The notes under the pieces: model-generated
Database searches by the model: none
The model's input: only the letters and a program-made list of their open reading frames with translations
Told to the model about the DNA's origin: nothing
IMG/VR virus record: IMGVR_UViG_3300025810_000051
Location: 1-29,577 of that record
Reading direction: 5' to 3' (one strand)
DNA length: 29,577 bases
Origin: a virus
Shown here: one piece after another, positions 8,300 through 14,532 of the stretch
Position numbering within the stretch: the stretch's first letter is position 1
Layout of the letters: each line of letters begins with the position of its first letter
Program-made: the position numbers and the translations under genes

Positions 8300-9008
8300 T
8301 AGATACAGATTAAAACCACACGAGGTTGTGGCTTTACAAAAAATGAGGGAAGCTGACACTAGAAACATTCTAGTTGTTGGCGACCTTCATATTCCTTTTG
8401 AATTAGATGGGTATTTTGATTTTTGCTTAGAACAATACGAAACTTACAACTGTAACCATGTAATTTTTATAGGAGATATTTTAGACAATCATGCTTTTTC
8501 ATATCATGAAGCTGATCCTGATGGTTTATCGGCAGGTAAAGAATTAGAATTATCTATAGAAAAAGTTAAAAAATGGCATGATGCTTTTCCTTATGCAGAT
8601 GTCTGTATTGGCAATCATGATCGTTTAGCTGCAAGAAAAAGTTTTACAGGTGGTATACCTAAAGCATGGATTAAAACATATAATGAAGTATTAGGAACTC
8701 CTACTTGGAATTGGGTAGAAAGCATAGTATATGATGATGTACTTTTTGAACATGGAGAAGGAGGTCAAGCGAAAACAAAAGCAAAGAATAACCTAATGTC
8801 AAGTGTGTGTGGGCATACACATACTGAAGCATATACAATTTGGTTTGTCGGAAAACGATATAGAGTGTTTGCAAGTCAGACAGGTTGTGGTGTAGATAGT
8901 TCAAGTTATGCAGCAAATTATGCTAAAAACTTTAAGAAACAAGCAATAGGATGTCTTGTTGTACTAAACAATGGTACACTACCTATTAACCTTTTAATGC
9001 CCTTATAA
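8289..9008 (+). CDS. Calcineurin-like metallophosphoesterase
   Basis: A 239-residue enzyme with the full metallophosphoesterase signature in order: GDLH (Asp32, His34), GDILDNH (Asp63, Asp66), GNHD (residues 108-111), a His in FEHG (155), and GHTH (175-178). These residues bind two metal ions in phosphomonoesterases and phosphodiesterases acting on nucleic acids, nucleotides or proteins; the substrate is not shown by sequence. It overlaps the putative holin gene by 11 bases and is the last gene before the early promoter region, so it is expressed with the lysis cassette. Possible roles are host nucleic-acid degradation or nucleotide signalling. It is intact and of usual length. Confidence 0.88.
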   Translation: MRSNRYRLKPHEVVALQKMREADTRNILVVGDLHIPFELDGYFDFCLEQYETYNCNHVIFIGDILDNHAFSYHEADPDGLSAGKELELSIEKVKKWHDAFPYADVCIGNHDRLAARKSFTGGIPKAWIKTYNEVLGTPTWNWVESIVYDDVLFEHGEGGQAKTKAKNNLMSSVCGHTHTEAYTIWFVGKRYRVFASQTGCGVDSSSYAANYAKNFKKQAIGCLVVLNNGTLPINLLMPL

Positions 9009-9010
9009 TC

Positions 9011-9083
9011 AATAACTTATATATATTAACATTCTAATTGTTAATAACTTATTTAATTACTTTGTTAATTAGCAAGTTAATTA
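9011..9083 (+). repeat. Inverted and direct repeats upstream of the early operon (operator-like)
   Basis: A perfect inverted repeat TATTAACA-N7-TGTTAATA occupies 9024-9046. A 10-base direct repeat AATAACTTAT occurs at 9011-9020 and 9043-9052, 32 bases apart. GTTAATTA occurs at 9064-9071 and 9076-9083, with GTTAATAA at 9040-9047. The cluster lies directly upstream of and into the predicted promoter, so it could be a repressor or activator operator, or part of a replication origin. Confidence 0.5.
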
Positions 9084-9095
9084 TTTGTATATTTG
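9061..9095 (+). promoter_or_regulatory. Predicted Bacteroidota-type promoter of the early operon
   Basis: TTTG (9061-9064) and TATATTTG (9088-9095) match the -33 TTG and -7 TAnnTTTG elements of Bacteroidota housekeeping promoters, with a 23-base spacer at the long end of the accepted range. Transcription would start near 9101, giving a leader of about a dozen bases before the ATG at 9114. It lies in the longest gap between the late lysis genes and the early genes. Confidence 0.65.
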
Positions 9096-9113
9096 TACCA
9101 TAAAATAAAAATT

Positions 9114-9326
9114 ATGAAAACAAACTATACAGTAATTAATAAAAAGTCAAACAATAGACATATACTTAATAATAAAGAAAAAGAAAACTTTTATAAAATT
9201 CAATGTAAGTATGATTATTACGAATTAAAAGAAGAAAAAGAATCATTCTTAGAAGAACTAGGTTTAGGTTTTTTAGCAGTAGCAATAGTTATTTGTCTAA
9301 CTGAAATTATAATGCAATGGATTTAA
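9114..9326 (+). CDS. Small single-span membrane protein, first gene of early operon (70 aa)
   Basis: The open frame extends back to a TTG at 9093, but that codon lies inside the predicted -7 promoter box, so the ATG at 9114, preceded by AAAATAAAAATT, is the better start. The protein has a polar, Lys/Glu-rich N-terminal part and one hydrophobic helix near the C terminus (LGLGFLAVAIVICLTEII), suggesting a C-terminally anchored inner-membrane protein. No family was recognised. As first gene behind the early promoter it could be a host-takeover factor. It overlaps the next gene by 10 bases. Confidence 0.6.
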   Translation: MKTNYTVINKKSNNRHILNNKEKENFYKIQCKYDYYELKEEKESFLEELGLGFLAVAIVICLTEIIMQWI

Positions 9327-9571
9327 ATTACGAAGATTGGTTAAAAGGAACTTACGAGCATTGTATTGATCCTACATTAAATATATACGTTGATGAAGAT
9401 ACAAGATGTGTTATATGTGGAGATTATGATGAGTGTGGTTGTGAAGAAGAATGGAGTAATAAAAGTAACTGCTGCGAAGCAAAGATGGACACAGATTTAA
9501 AAATCTGTAGTAAATGTGGAGAGCATTGTGAAAGTGCTTGGGAATATGATAATAAATTAATAAATAAATAA
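9317..9571 (+). CDS. Small Cys-rich zinc-ribbon-like protein (84 aa)
   Basis: Contains ten Cys: Cys16, C-x2-C at 31/34, CGC at 40-42, CC at 52-53, and C-x2-C-x3-C at 64-71 (CSKCGEHC). The second half matches small phage zinc-ribbon proteins with a CC-E-A ... C-x2-C-x2-H-C pattern, so one or two zinc sites are likely. Function is unknown; such proteins commonly bind nucleic acid or other proteins. It overlaps the upstream gene by 10 bases and sits 2 bases before the SSB-like gene, in the early operon. Confidence 0.65.
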   Translation: MDLNYEDWLKGTYEHCIDPTLNIYVDEDTRCVICGDYDECGCEEEWSNKSNCCEAKMDTDLKICSKCGEHCESAWEYDNKLINK

Positions 9572-9573
9572 AT

Positions 9574-9990
9574 ATGAAAAATAGTAAAGTAGTAAACGTA
9601 CAAGGTTCAGGGATGTTTAAAGAACTATATGTATTCGAAGTAGAATTAGATAACGGAGATGTAGGTAAAATATATCGTAAGTCAAATGATTCTAAATTGT
9701 CTAATGGTCAAGATATTTCTTATACCATAAACGACAAAGGAAGTATTAAGATTGTAACAGATTATCAAAAGAATAATCAAAGTCAGTCAAGTCCTAAACA
9801 AGATGATGTACAGAAACTTATTGTAAAGCAGTCAAGTTTAAAAGCTGCCGTTGATTATGATAATAAATGTACACCTGAAGATGTACTTAAAAATGCACAA
9901 ATGTTTTATGAATGGGTATGGGGATTAACTCCTACACAAAGTAAAATAAATAAAGTAGCTGAAAAGATAGATTCAGATTTACCATTTTAA
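9574..9990 (+). CDS. SSB-like / OB-fold DNA-binding protein candidate
   Basis: A 138-residue protein with a beta-rich N-terminal half (about 1-65: VVNVQGSGMFKELYVFEVEL, then ISYTINDKGSIKIV), a Gln/Ser linker (about 66-80), and a helical second half ending in KIDSDLPF. The terminal acidic-hydrophobic tip resembles the DDDIPF tail of single-stranded DNA-binding proteins, through which host replication and repair factors are recruited. Position just before the DnaA-like and initiator genes supports a DNA-replication role. Canonical SSB OB-fold motifs are weak, so the assignment is inference from the beta-rich N terminus, tail and context. It starts 2 bases after the upstream stop. Confidence 0.5.
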   Translation: MKNSKVVNVQGSGMFKELYVFEVELDNGDVGKIYRKSNDSKLSNGQDISYTINDKGSIKIVTDYQKNNQSQSSPKQDDVQKLIVKQSSLKAAVDYDNKCTPEDVLKNAQMFYEWVWGLTPTQSKINKVAEKIDSDLPF

Positions 9991-9991
9991 T

Positions 9992-10507
9992 ATGACAGAT
10001 AGAGAACAATTTGAACTAATTTGCGACCTTACTACAGAGATGGTAGGGTTGCAACAAGGTTCTTTAGCTTTTAATACAAGAAAACAAGAAGTGTTAATAC
10101 CTAGAATGGTAGCATCAGTAATAGGTATAATAGCTAAAGATATTCACGTAACTGTTATAGCAGATATAATTAAAAAGGATCGTACTTCTGTGTTGCATTA
10201 CAAGAACTCACATAAATCTAATTATGCTAGTTTTCCTTATTATAGAAATATCTTTAATAAAGTATATAATGCATATACTGAATCTGAAAAAATTAAAGTA
10301 GTTTTTCCTAATAGACACGAATTATGTAAATGTTTAATAGATGCAGGTATAAAGATTTCTGCTAAACCACAAGTTAAAATTAAGATAACAAGTGGTAAGG
10401 CAAAATATATGCTACCAACGACCTATTTGGATTTTTCAAAAAATATTGATATAATTAAACACGCATTTAGAGAAGTTGATTACTCTACAGAAATTATAAC
10501 ATTATGA
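9992..10507 (+). CDS. DnaA C-terminal-like helix-turn-helix protein
   Basis: A 171-residue protein whose residues about 28-75 resemble DnaA domain IV: NTRKQEVLIPRMVASVIGII, then VIADIIKKDRTSVLHYKNSH. The second part aligns with the DnaA signature in which an Asp/Arg-(H/T)-(T/S)-V-L-(H/Y) loop contacts DnaA boxes. There is no AAA+ ATPase domain, so this is a stand-alone DNA-binding module with a C-terminal part of unknown function. In an early phage operon it could mark an origin or act as transcription regulator. It overlaps the initiator gene by 4 bases (ATGA), implying coupled translation. Confidence 0.65.
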   Translation: MTDREQFELICDLTTEMVGLQQGSLAFNTRKQEVLIPRMVASVIGIIAKDIHVTVIADIIKKDRTSVLHYKNSHKSNYASFPYYRNIFNKVYNAYTESEKIKVVFPNRHELCKCLIDAGIKISAKPQVKIKITSGKAKYMLPTTYLDFSKNIDIIKHAFREVDYSTEIITL

Positions 10508-11118
10508 ACGAAAAACCAAGCTACTACGCAATAATACCTGCAAACGTAAGGTACTCTGATCTAAAACCTAATGCTAAATTATTATACGGAGAGATAACTG
10601 CATTAAGTAATAAGCACGGCTTTTGCTTTGCTTCTAACAATTACTTTGCTGAATTATATAACGTAAATAAAAATACTATAAGTTCTTGGATTTCAGAACT
10701 TAATAAAAAAGGTTTTATAACAGTTAAAATAGAAAGGGATTTAAGGAACGTAATCACGAAAAGATGTATAGGTATACTGAAAAACACGGAGAACCCTATA
10801 CACGAAAAGCTGAAGTATAATAATACAAGTAATAATACTACAAGTAATAATATATCTAAGAGGGAAGGTTTTATTAATCACGTTATGTTTTTTGATTACC
10901 CTAAACAAATGAAACAAGAGTTTATAGATTATTGGACAGAAAAAAGTTCTGATAGAGTTAATGCTAAAATGAGATATGAGAAACAAGCTACGTTTGATGT
11001 TAAGTTGCGACTTTCTCGTTGGGCAAAAAATTCAGCAAAGTGGGAAAGTAAAAAGACAGGAACTTCAAAATTAGATGCACAGATAGATGAATGGCAAAAA
11101 GCAAAGAACTTATTATGA
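10504..11118 (+). CDS. Replication initiator / helicase-loader-like protein
   Basis: A 204-residue two-domain protein. Residues about 5-75 form a winged HTH of the HTH_36 type (YYAIIPANVRYSDLKPNAK, ASNNYFAELYNVNKNTISSW). Residues about 100-119 are an Asn/Ser/Thr linker. Residues about 130-180 (FIDYWTEKSSDR, then ATFDVKLRLSRWAKNS) resemble the C-terminal part of O/DnaD/DnaT-type phage replisome organisers that deliver the host DnaB helicase. The role would be origin recognition and loader recruitment. The linker is encoded by short tandem repeats that may themselves be the origin, as in lambda O. No polymerase, primase or helicase gene is present in the window, consistent with use of host machinery. 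Confidence 0.75.
   Translation: MNEKPSYYAIIPANVRYSDLKPNAKLLYGEITALSNKHGFCFASNNYFAELYNVNKNTISSWISELNKKGFITVKIERDLRNVITKRCIGILKNTENPIHEKLKYNNTSNNTTSNNISKREGFINHVMFFDYPKQMKQEFIDYWTEKSSDRVNAKMRYEKQATFDVKLRLSRWAKNSAKWESKKTGTSKLDAQIDEWQKAKNLL
10812..10853 (+). repeat. Iteron-like tandem repeats inside the initiator gene
   Basis: TACAAGTAATAATA occurs exactly at 10824-10837 and 10839-10852 (period 15), preceded by a degenerate copy, AAGTATAATAATAC, beginning near 10813. The array is AT-rich and encodes the Asn/Ser/Thr linker between the DNA-binding and loader-like domains. It is a candidate replication origin by analogy to the iterons in lambda gene O; a simple low-complexity linker is the alternative. 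Confidence 0.45.
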
Positions 11119-11321
11119 TAAAAGAATATAAGCAAATGATATACTTAGAAAAGCTATATAAAAAAAATACTATAGATTTGGATAACTATTTTAAGTATAG
11201 TGGAAAGTTAGAGATAGGTAAAAAATTTAAAGAACCTAAAGGAGATTATGTATATGTACATAGGAGATTAATAAAAAATGATATGTCTAAATATAAATTT
11301 AAAAAAAATAAAAATGGATAA
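11115..11321 (+). CDS. Small basic protein of unknown function (68 aa)
   Basis: The frame is open from an ATG at 11091, but the ATG at 11115 overlaps the previous stop as ATGA, the arrangement used repeatedly in this operon, so it is preferred. The product is very Lys/Tyr-rich (MIKEYKQMIYLEKLYKK; ending KKNKNG) with no recognisable domain. It lies between the initiator and further small genes and overlaps the next gene by 8 bases. A nucleic-acid-binding role is possible from charge only. Confidence 0.5.
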   Translation: MIKEYKQMIYLEKLYKKNTIDLDNYFKYSGKLEIGKKFKEPKGDYVYVHRRLIKNDMSKYKFKKNKNG

Positions 11322-11523
11322 ATTAGATTTTAACGAAAACATTATAGAAGATTTAAATTTAACTGAATTACAAATTTTAAATATTATTTCTAAATGGTAC
11401 ACAAATGGTATGATGCCTGATATTATATGGGATTGTGAGTGTAGAGAATTAGATGAGATAGTAGAAGATTTATTTTTTCAAAAATTAGAAGAAGAAAATT
11501 TAATAAAAAGTATAAAATTATGA
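11314..11523 (+). CDS. Small acidic protein of unknown function (69 aa)
   Basis: The ATG at 11314 follows a long A-rich leader and gives MDKLDFNENIIEDLNLTELQ; an upstream in-frame ATG at 11278 is possible but adds a Lys-rich segment that looks like leader sequence. The protein is acidic and helical with one CxC (DCECRELDEIV). No family recognised. It overlaps the next gene by 4 bases (ATGA), so it is part of the same translated chain. Confidence 0.5.
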   Translation: MDKLDFNENIIEDLNLTELQILNIISKWYTNGMMPDIIWDCECRELDEIVEDLFFQKLEEENLIKSIKL

Positions 11524-11882
11524 AAACATTAGAAAACGAAAACTTAAAAGAACTAACAGAAAAAACATTAGACCTAATTGCTAAGACATCAGTAGAGTTA
11601 GGACACAGGGCAGATGCTAAAACAATGGCATCACTTGCAAAGATATTAGCTGAAGATTTACAAAAAGAAAATAGATTTAGAAGAATGTATTTTAATCAAA
11701 TACAAGATTCTTTTTATCAAGGAGTAAGGTTTTGTAATTTTGATCCTTTTCTTAATATAAGAACTTTCTATCGTTGGATAATAGAACACAAGAAAAGAAT
11801 ATCTGATGCAATTTATAGGACTGAAACTTTGAAGCAGAAGAATGTAGAATTTTATCAACCACAATTAAAACAAATAAAATGA
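11520..11882 (+). CDS. Unknown helical early protein (120 aa)
   Basis: A helical protein with an N-terminal amphipathic part (ELTEKTLDLIAKTSVELGH, then AKTMASLAKILAEDL) and an aromatic second part (YFNQIQDSFYQGVRF, FLNIRTFYRWIIEHKKRI). The layout resembles small uncharacterised proteins in replication modules of Bacteroidota phages, but no function can be assigned. It is linked to both neighbours by 4-base ATGA overlaps, indicating strict co-translation with the HTH protein that follows. Confidence 0.6.
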   Translation: MKTLENENLKELTEKTLDLIAKTSVELGHRADAKTMASLAKILAEDLQKENRFRRMYFNQIQDSFYQGVRFCNFDPFLNIRTFYRWIIEHKKRISDAIYRTETLKQKNVEFYQPQLKQIK

Positions 11883-12157
11883 AAACAATAACTATAACAC
11901 AAGATGAAATTAAAACTGCAACTGATGCAATTAAATGGCATCTTAAAAACTATGGACATATAACAACGTGGGAAGCTATAACTGAATATGGATATACAAG
12001 ATTACCTGATGTTATATATAAATTAAAAAAACAAGGTTATAATATACATACTACTGAAATAGTAAAAACTTCAAGATTTGGTATGAAAACAACTATAGCT
12101 AAATATCTATACTTTAAACCAAAACCACAATACGAACAAAAATTAATATGGGGGTAA
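11879..12157 (+). CDS. Helix-turn-helix protein (HTH_39-like, 92 aa)
   Basis: Residues about 15-60 show the pattern of small HTH_39-type proteins: KWHLKNYGHITTWEAITEYG, then TRLPDVIYKLKKQGYNI, followed by a basic beta wing (SRFGMKTTIAKYLYF). Such proteins are common in phage early regions and are predicted DNA-binding regulators. It overlaps the previous gene by 4 bases and the NinG gene by 10 bases. It could be the regulator of the operator-like repeats upstream of the early operon, but that link is speculation. Confidence 0.7.
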   Translation: MKTITITQDEIKTATDAIKWHLKNYGHITTWEAITEYGYTRLPDVIYKLKKQGYNIHTTEIVKTSRFGMKTTIAKYLYFKPKPQYEQKLIWG

Positions 12158-12567
12158 AGAAACCTATAAGCAAACTAAAAAAAGAGTTAGACAAATGGTT
12201 TAGCTTATACATTAGATTAAGAGAAGCTACTGATACAGGTGCAGCACAATGCTTTACTTGTGGTAAGGTTGCACATTATAAATCAGGAGGTATGCAATGT
12301 GGTCATTTTCAATCTCGTAGACATAATGCTACTAGATGGGATAATAAGAATTGTCAAGTACAATGTGTTAAGTGTAATATGTTTGGACAAGGAGAGCAGT
12401 ATAAGTTTGGAATGTATTTAGATGCTAAGTATGGACTAGGAACTTCTGAAGAATTAGAAATATTATCTAAACAACCTTTTAAAATTAGCAGGATTGATTA
12501 TGTAAATTATATTAGTTATTACAAAGACATTGTTAATAAAATAAAAAAGGAAAAGAATATAGAGTAA
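12148..12567 (+). CDS. ninG: NinG/Rap-like recombination endonuclease
   Basis: A 139-residue protein with the lambda NinG (Rap) pattern: KLDKWFS-type N-terminal helix (here LKKELDKWFSLYIRLR), a zinc site C-x2-C at Cys35/Cys38 and C-x2-C at Cys73/Cys76, and the CGHFQSRRHNATRW block (Cys51-His53) between them. NinG-family proteins resemble HNH nucleases and act on Holliday junctions or branched DNA in phage recombination. Together with the NinB-like gene at 15041 it suggests a phage recombination pathway. It overlaps the upstream HTH gene by 10 bases. Confidence 0.8.
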   Translation: MGVKKPISKLKKELDKWFSLYIRLREATDTGAAQCFTCGKVAHYKSGGMQCGHFQSRRHNATRWDNKNCQVQCVKCNMFGQGEQYKFGMYLDAKYGLGTSEELEILSKQPFKISRIDYVNYISYYKDIVNKIKKEKNIE

Positions 12568-12576
12568 TTAATTTTC

Positions 12577-12584
12577 TATATTTG
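12577..12584 (+). promoter_or_regulatory. Possible -7 box (TATATTTG) just before a gene start
   Basis: TATATTTG matches the Bacteroidota -7 consensus TAnnTTTG and ends 3 bases before the ATG at 12588. A transcript would be leaderless or nearly so. No TTG is visible at the right distance upstream, so it may be chance in AT-rich DNA; however it lies in one of the few gaps in the early operon. Confidence 0.3.
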
Positions 12585-12587
12585 ATT

Positions 12588-12944
12588 ATGGAGAAACCAA
12601 TATTTGCAAACACTACACATCAAATAGTTGTAAACGATTATTTAAACCTGATGTTATCATTTGTAAAAGAAATTTCTTCAGAAACAAAATATAATAATTT
12701 TAAAGAAGTATTGCAGGTTATTATAGAATATCATAATAGTTATGGTAAAGATGTAGATCAAGGTAATTGGGATGATTGGCTAACACTTATACCCTCTCAT
12801 ACATCAGTAATGGTAAATGGATATTTTGCAGGAATACAAACAAAAAGAAATTTAGAAGCTATAAGAGCATACAAGCTATTACTAGACAATGCTTTAGAAA
12901 TGGTTGTAAGAGATTTAAGAGATATAAAGAATAATAATGAATAA
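12588..12944 (+). CDS. Unknown early protein (118 aa)
   Basis: The frame reaches back to a TTG at 12582, but ATG at 12588 is the likelier start (MEKPIFANTTHQIV). The product is helical and acidic with NWDDWLTLIPSH in the middle and a helical C terminus (LLLDNALEMVVRDLRDI). No family is recognised. It overlaps the sigma-like gene by 8 bases, so the two are probably made together; a partner or anti-sigma-like role is only a thought from position. Confidence 0.55.
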   Translation: MEKPIFANTTHQIVVNDYLNLMLSFVKEISSETKYNNFKEVLQVIIEYHNSYGKDVDQGNWDDWLTLIPSHTSVMVNGYFAGIQTKRNLEAIRAYKLLLDNALEMVVRDLRDIKNNNE

Positions 12945-13500
12945 AATATATCAGGCAGTAGCAGATTGTAGAGAAACATTTGTAGAGATGTCTTTTACTT
13001 ACTCGCAAGATATAAACGAAATAGAAGAATGTGTACAAGAATGTCTTATGTATTTTCTGCAAATGAATCCTCAAGTCCTAAAAGATATATACAATAAAGA
13101 TGGACAGAAAGGTTTAATAAGATATGGTGCAGTAGTATTAAGAAGAAGTTTTACATCAGTAAGAAGTCCTTACTATTATAAGTACAAGAAATACTATACT
13201 AACTTAGATGCACAGGCAAGTAGTATAACATATGACATAACAGAAACAGGAGAAATGTCAAACGAGAAACATTTATACAATATACCTAATCCTGAAGAAT
13301 ACCAACAATGGCAAAAGCTAGAACTTATCGATAAGGCATTAGAAGATATATATTGGTACGATGCTTCGGTTTTTCGATTGTACTATTACGAGGGTAATAC
13401 ACTAACAGGTCTAGCAAAGAAAACAGGTATAAGTAGAAATAGCTTGTTCACGACTATAGACAAAGTAAGAGAATATCTAAAAGAAAAATTAGATGATTAA
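12937..13500 (+). CDS. Sigma-70-like (ECF-type) RNA polymerase sigma factor
   Basis: A 187-residue protein with two-domain sigma layout. Residues about 15-75 (FTYSQDINEIEECVQECLMY, then GAVVLRRSFTSVRSPYYYKY) resemble region 2, including an E-x2-VQE-type helix. Residues about 125-187 (LIDKALEDIYWYDASVFRLY, LTGLAKKTGISRNSLFTTID) look like region 4 with a clear helix-turn-helix that would read a -35-like element. Phage sigma-like proteins redirect host RNA polymerase to middle or late promoters. It is made early, just upstream of the methyltransferase gene (8-base overlap). The conserved intergenic 11-mer in the late region is a candidate target. It could instead be an inactive regulator. Confidence 0.68.
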   Translation: MNKIYQAVADCRETFVEMSFTYSQDINEIEECVQECLMYFLQMNPQVLKDIYNKDGQKGLIRYGAVVLRRSFTSVRSPYYYKYKKYYTNLDAQASSITYDITETGEMSNEKHLYNIPNPEEYQQWQKLELIDKALEDIYWYDASVFRLYYYEGNTLTGLAKKTGISRNSLFTTIDKVREYLKEKLDD

Positions 13501-14137
13501 TATTACAAACGAAGATAATATGGAGTTAATGTCAAGATATGAGGATAATCATTTTGACTTAGCAATAGTTGATCCACCTTATGGAATAAATGCAGACAAA
13601 AAAAATAGTGTTAAAAAATTACAATCAAATAAATCAAGTGCTTTAAGTAAAGATTATGGAAATCAAGAATGGGATTTTGATATTCCAGATGATAATTATT
13701 TTAAACAATTAAAAAGAGTTAGTAAAAAACAAATAGTTTGGGGAGCTAATTTTTTTAATCTACGAGGTGGAATGTTATATTGGCATAAAAGAGTTACAAT
13801 GCCAACTTATAGCCAAGGAGAATTGGCTTGGTTGTCTTGGTTAAAAAAAGTTGATTTTGTTGATATTGCATGGCATGGTATGATTCAGCATGATATGAAA
13901 AACAAAGAGATAAGAATACACCCAACACAAAAACCAGTAAAACTTTATGAATGGTTACTTATGAACTACGCAAAAGAAGGAGATAAGATTTTAGATACAC
14001 ATCTTGGAAGTGGCTCAATAGCAATAGCTTGTCATAACTTAGGTTACGACCTTACTGCTTGTGAGCTTGACAAAGAATATTATGATGCAGCTATAAAAAG
14101 ATTAAATGAACATACTGCACAACTAAGAATATTATGA
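13493..14137 (+). CDS. DNA adenine-N6 methyltransferase, beta class
   Basis: A 214-residue methyltransferase with the catalytic motif IV DPPY at residues 27-30 near the N terminus, HPTQKP at 143-148 and the SAM-binding motif I variant DTHLGSGS at 168-175 near the C terminus. This order defines the beta class, which methylates adenine N6. Motif I has Thr-His where DPF or DPFLGSG is usual, which may be functional variation. There is no adjacent restriction enzyme, so it is an orphan methyltransferase, likely protecting phage DNA or modulating its replication. It overlaps its neighbours by 8 and 4 bases. Confidence 0.87.
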   Translation: MINITNEDNMELMSRYEDNHFDLAIVDPPYGINADKKNSVKKLQSNKSSALSKDYGNQEWDFDIPDDNYFKQLKRVSKKQIVWGANFFNLRGGMLYWHKRVTMPTYSQGELAWLSWLKKVDFVDIAWHGMIQHDMKNKEIRIHPTQKPVKLYEWLLMNYAKEGDKILDTHLGSGSIAIACHNLGYDLTACELDKEYYDAAIKRLNEHTAQLRIL

Positions 14138-14532
14138 GTAATTTTTTTGTTAAAAACGAGGTGTATGAAGAACGTATAGCATTATGTAGAGAGTGTGTAT
14201 ATTACTTTAAACCTACAGGTACTTGTAAGGTATGTCTTTGTTTTATGAAAGTAAAAGCTAGAATAGGAATTATGGAATGTCCTCAGAAGTATTGGAGTAA
14301 AACAACAGAAGTAGAAAGACCTGATGATATACCTGAAGAATTAATAGAAGAATGTCTTTTAATTTGGGATGATATAAAGACAGGAGTAGCAAAAAACGTA
14401 ACAGTAAAAAAGAAAATGGTCGAACTGTACAACACAATATATGGTACTAGATACAAACCTACTAGTAATTGTGGTACTTGTCTAAACAACTGTTTTCAAG
14501 GAATTAAACAAATAAAAGAAAAATATGGATAA
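14134..14532 (+). CDS. Cys-rich zinc-binding phage protein (132 aa)
   Basis: An N-terminal zinc-ribbon pattern ERIALCREC (Cys18, Cys21), C-x2-C-x-C (31, 34, 36) and Cys49 in MECPQKYW, followed by an acidic middle (about 55-85) and a C-terminal helix with NCGTCLNNCF (Cys113, 116, 120). Small proteins with this N-terminal ribbon occur widely in phages of varied hosts; function unknown. The C-terminal part (MVELYNTIYGTRYKPTSNCG) is also a recurring phage motif, so this may be a fusion of two small modules. It overlaps the methyltransferase by 4 bases and the DUF3310 gene by 8. Confidence 0.65.
   Translation: MSNFFVKNEVYEERIALCRECVYYFKPTGTCKVCLCFMKVKARIGIMECPQKYWSKTTEVERPDDIPEELIEECLLIWDDIKTGVAKNVTVKKKMVELYNTIYGTRYKPTSNCGTCLNNCFQGIKQIKEKYG

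Noticed and set aside
12239-12421. 60-codon + strand frame inside ninG
   Set aside because: The NinG frame carries all the zinc and CGHF motifs; the alternative frame has no recognisable features.
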